Positions 5,157-5,607 of a stretch of DNA of 5,607 nt are shown here, one piece after another. The DNA is from CAZOHN01 sp964579325. GTDB lineage: Bacteria; Pseudomonadota; Alphaproteobacteria; Rhodobacterales; Rhodobacteraceae. The number at the start of each line of letters is the position of its first letter. Position 1 is the first letter of the stretch. The translations under genes and the position numbers were made by a program. The stretch is taken from contig CAZOHN010000233.1 of the NCBI GenBank assembly GCA_964579325.1, positions 1 through 5,607 on the forward strand. The letters are read 5' to 3'. The notes beneath the pieces are model-generated. The model saw only the letters and a list, made by a program, of their open reading frames with translations, did not search any database and was not told where the DNA came from.

Positions 5157-5607
5157 GTGACAGACCTTCCCGCCTCGATCGACGCCGTGCAGGAGATGCT
5201 TGGCTCCGAGAACTACGTCTGCGGCCGGTCGCTGGCCACGGTGGTGTTCCTGGCGCTGAAGCTCGGGCGGCCGCTGTTTCTCGAGGGCGAGGCGGGGGTG
5301 GGCAAGACCGAGATCGCCAAGGCGATTTCGGCGGCGCTGGGGCGGCGGCTGATCCGGCTGCAATGCTACGAGGGGCTCGATGCTTCTTCGGCCGTGGCGG
5401 AGTGGAATTTCGCCGCGCAGATGATCGCGATCCGCACCGCAGAAGCCGGTGGCGGGGCCGACCGAGACGCGCTCAAGTCCGAGCTCTTCACCGAGGATTA
5501 CCTGATCGAGCGGCCGCTTCTGGCGGCCATGCGGCCTCAGGCGGGCGGGCCTCCGGTGCTGCTGATCGACGAGCTCGACCGCACCGACGAGCCGTTCGAG
5601 GCGTTCC
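5157..5607 (+). CDS. MoxR-family AAA+ ATPase, CoxD-like (3' truncated by window)
   Basis: The first 150 residues from a GTG start are visible; the frame runs off the window. Walker A is GEAGVGKT (44-51, Lys50 and Thr51) and Walker B is VLLIDE (134-139). Between them RLIRLQCYEGLD, the Trp-Asn motif of EWNFAAQM and the FTEDYLIERPLL segment match the CoxD-type branch of MoxR ATPases, named after a gene in carbon monoxide dehydrogenase clusters but widespread outside them. MoxR ATPases act in the cytoplasm as chaperone-like machines that mature or insert metal cofactors into enzymes, usually with a von Willebrand factor A (CoxE-like) partner encoded next to them. Sensor and arginine-finger residues lie beyond the edge, so activity cannot be judged. 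The gene follows murD by 67 bp on the same strand. The family call is firm; a specific CO dehydrogenase role is not supported by anything visible. Confidence 0.9.
   Translation, partial: MTDLPASIDAVQEMLGSENYVCGRSLATVVFLALKLGRPLFLEGEAGVGKTEIAKAISAALGRRLIRLQCYEGLDASSAVAEWNFAAQMIAIRTAEAGGGADRDALKSELFTEDYLIERPLLAAMRPQAGGPPVLLIDELDRTDEPFEAF

Noticed and set aside
4563..5363. 266-residue minus-strand open frame spanning the murD-moxR junction
   Set aside because: It is Pro/Arg-rich and overlaps two well-supported plus-strand genes; no ribosome binding site or domain supports it.
5157..5607. A carbon monoxide dehydrogenase (cox) locus
   Set aside because: The ATPase resembles CoxD, but no coxS, coxM, coxL or coxE sequence is visible and CoxD-like ATPases are common outside CO-oxidising gene clusters.
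1..5607. CRISPR arrays, tRNA/rRNA genes, insertion sequences, phage genes or a defence island
   Set aside because: I looked on both strands and found no regularly spaced repeats, RNA-gene signatures, transposase motifs or terminal inverted repeats; the genes present are ordinary chromosomal types.

Overview
The window looks like a piece of a high-GC alphaproteobacterial chromosome, most probably Rhodobacterales (Rhodobacteraceae/Paracoccaceae in the broad sense). The reasons are strong G/C preference at third codon positions, a VPLPA-type C-terminal sorting tail, a MurD of the alphaproteobacterial type and a CoxD-like MoxR ATPase. No mobile element, RNA gene, CRISPR array or phage gene is visible. 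Identifications rest on motif reading only; no database search was possible.

Layout from left to right. (1) 1-294 (+): the C-terminal end of a tetratricopeptide-repeat protein with 42-residue, kinesin-light-chain-like repeats, followed by a perfect hairpin at 303-321. (2) 430-1821 (+): a secreted alpha/beta hydrolase with a signal peptide, a complete Ser-Asp-His triad and a VPLPA-CTERM sorting tail, followed by a strong hairpin at 1829-1855. (3) 1922-2593 (+): a short-chain dehydrogenase/reductase of the plant-carbonyl-reductase-like group; its Shine-Dalgarno lies in a 13-bp tandem duplication. (4) 2603-3538 (-): an unrecognised, probably lipid-anchored exported protein, convergent with the reductase across only 9 bp. 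(5) 3539-3691: a divergent intergenic region with a reasonable minus-strand promoter. (6) 3692-5089 (+): murD, the D-glutamate-adding ligase of peptidoglycan synthesis. (7) 5157-end (+): the N-terminal 150 residues of a CoxD-like MoxR AAA+ ATPase, cut by the window edge.

The genes do not form one obvious pathway. The hydrolase and the orphan lipoprotein are envelope or exported proteins, MurD is a cytoplasmic cell-wall enzyme, and the reductase and the MoxR ATPase are cytoplasmic. The hairpins after genes 1 and 2 and the convergent and divergent arrangements around gene 4 suggest separate transcription units: TPR gene; hydrolase; reductase; lipoprotein; and murD with the MoxR gene, which lie 67 bp apart with no clear terminator between them.

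I see no convincing undescribed multi-gene system. The points most worth a second look are the exosortase-type tail on a hydrolase with an intact triad, the loss of the usual catalytic-tetrad Asn in the reductase, the orphan lipoprotein, murD without division and cell-wall (dcw) neighbours on either visible side, and a long antisense open frame that could lead an annotator to extend MurD wrongly by 356 residues.
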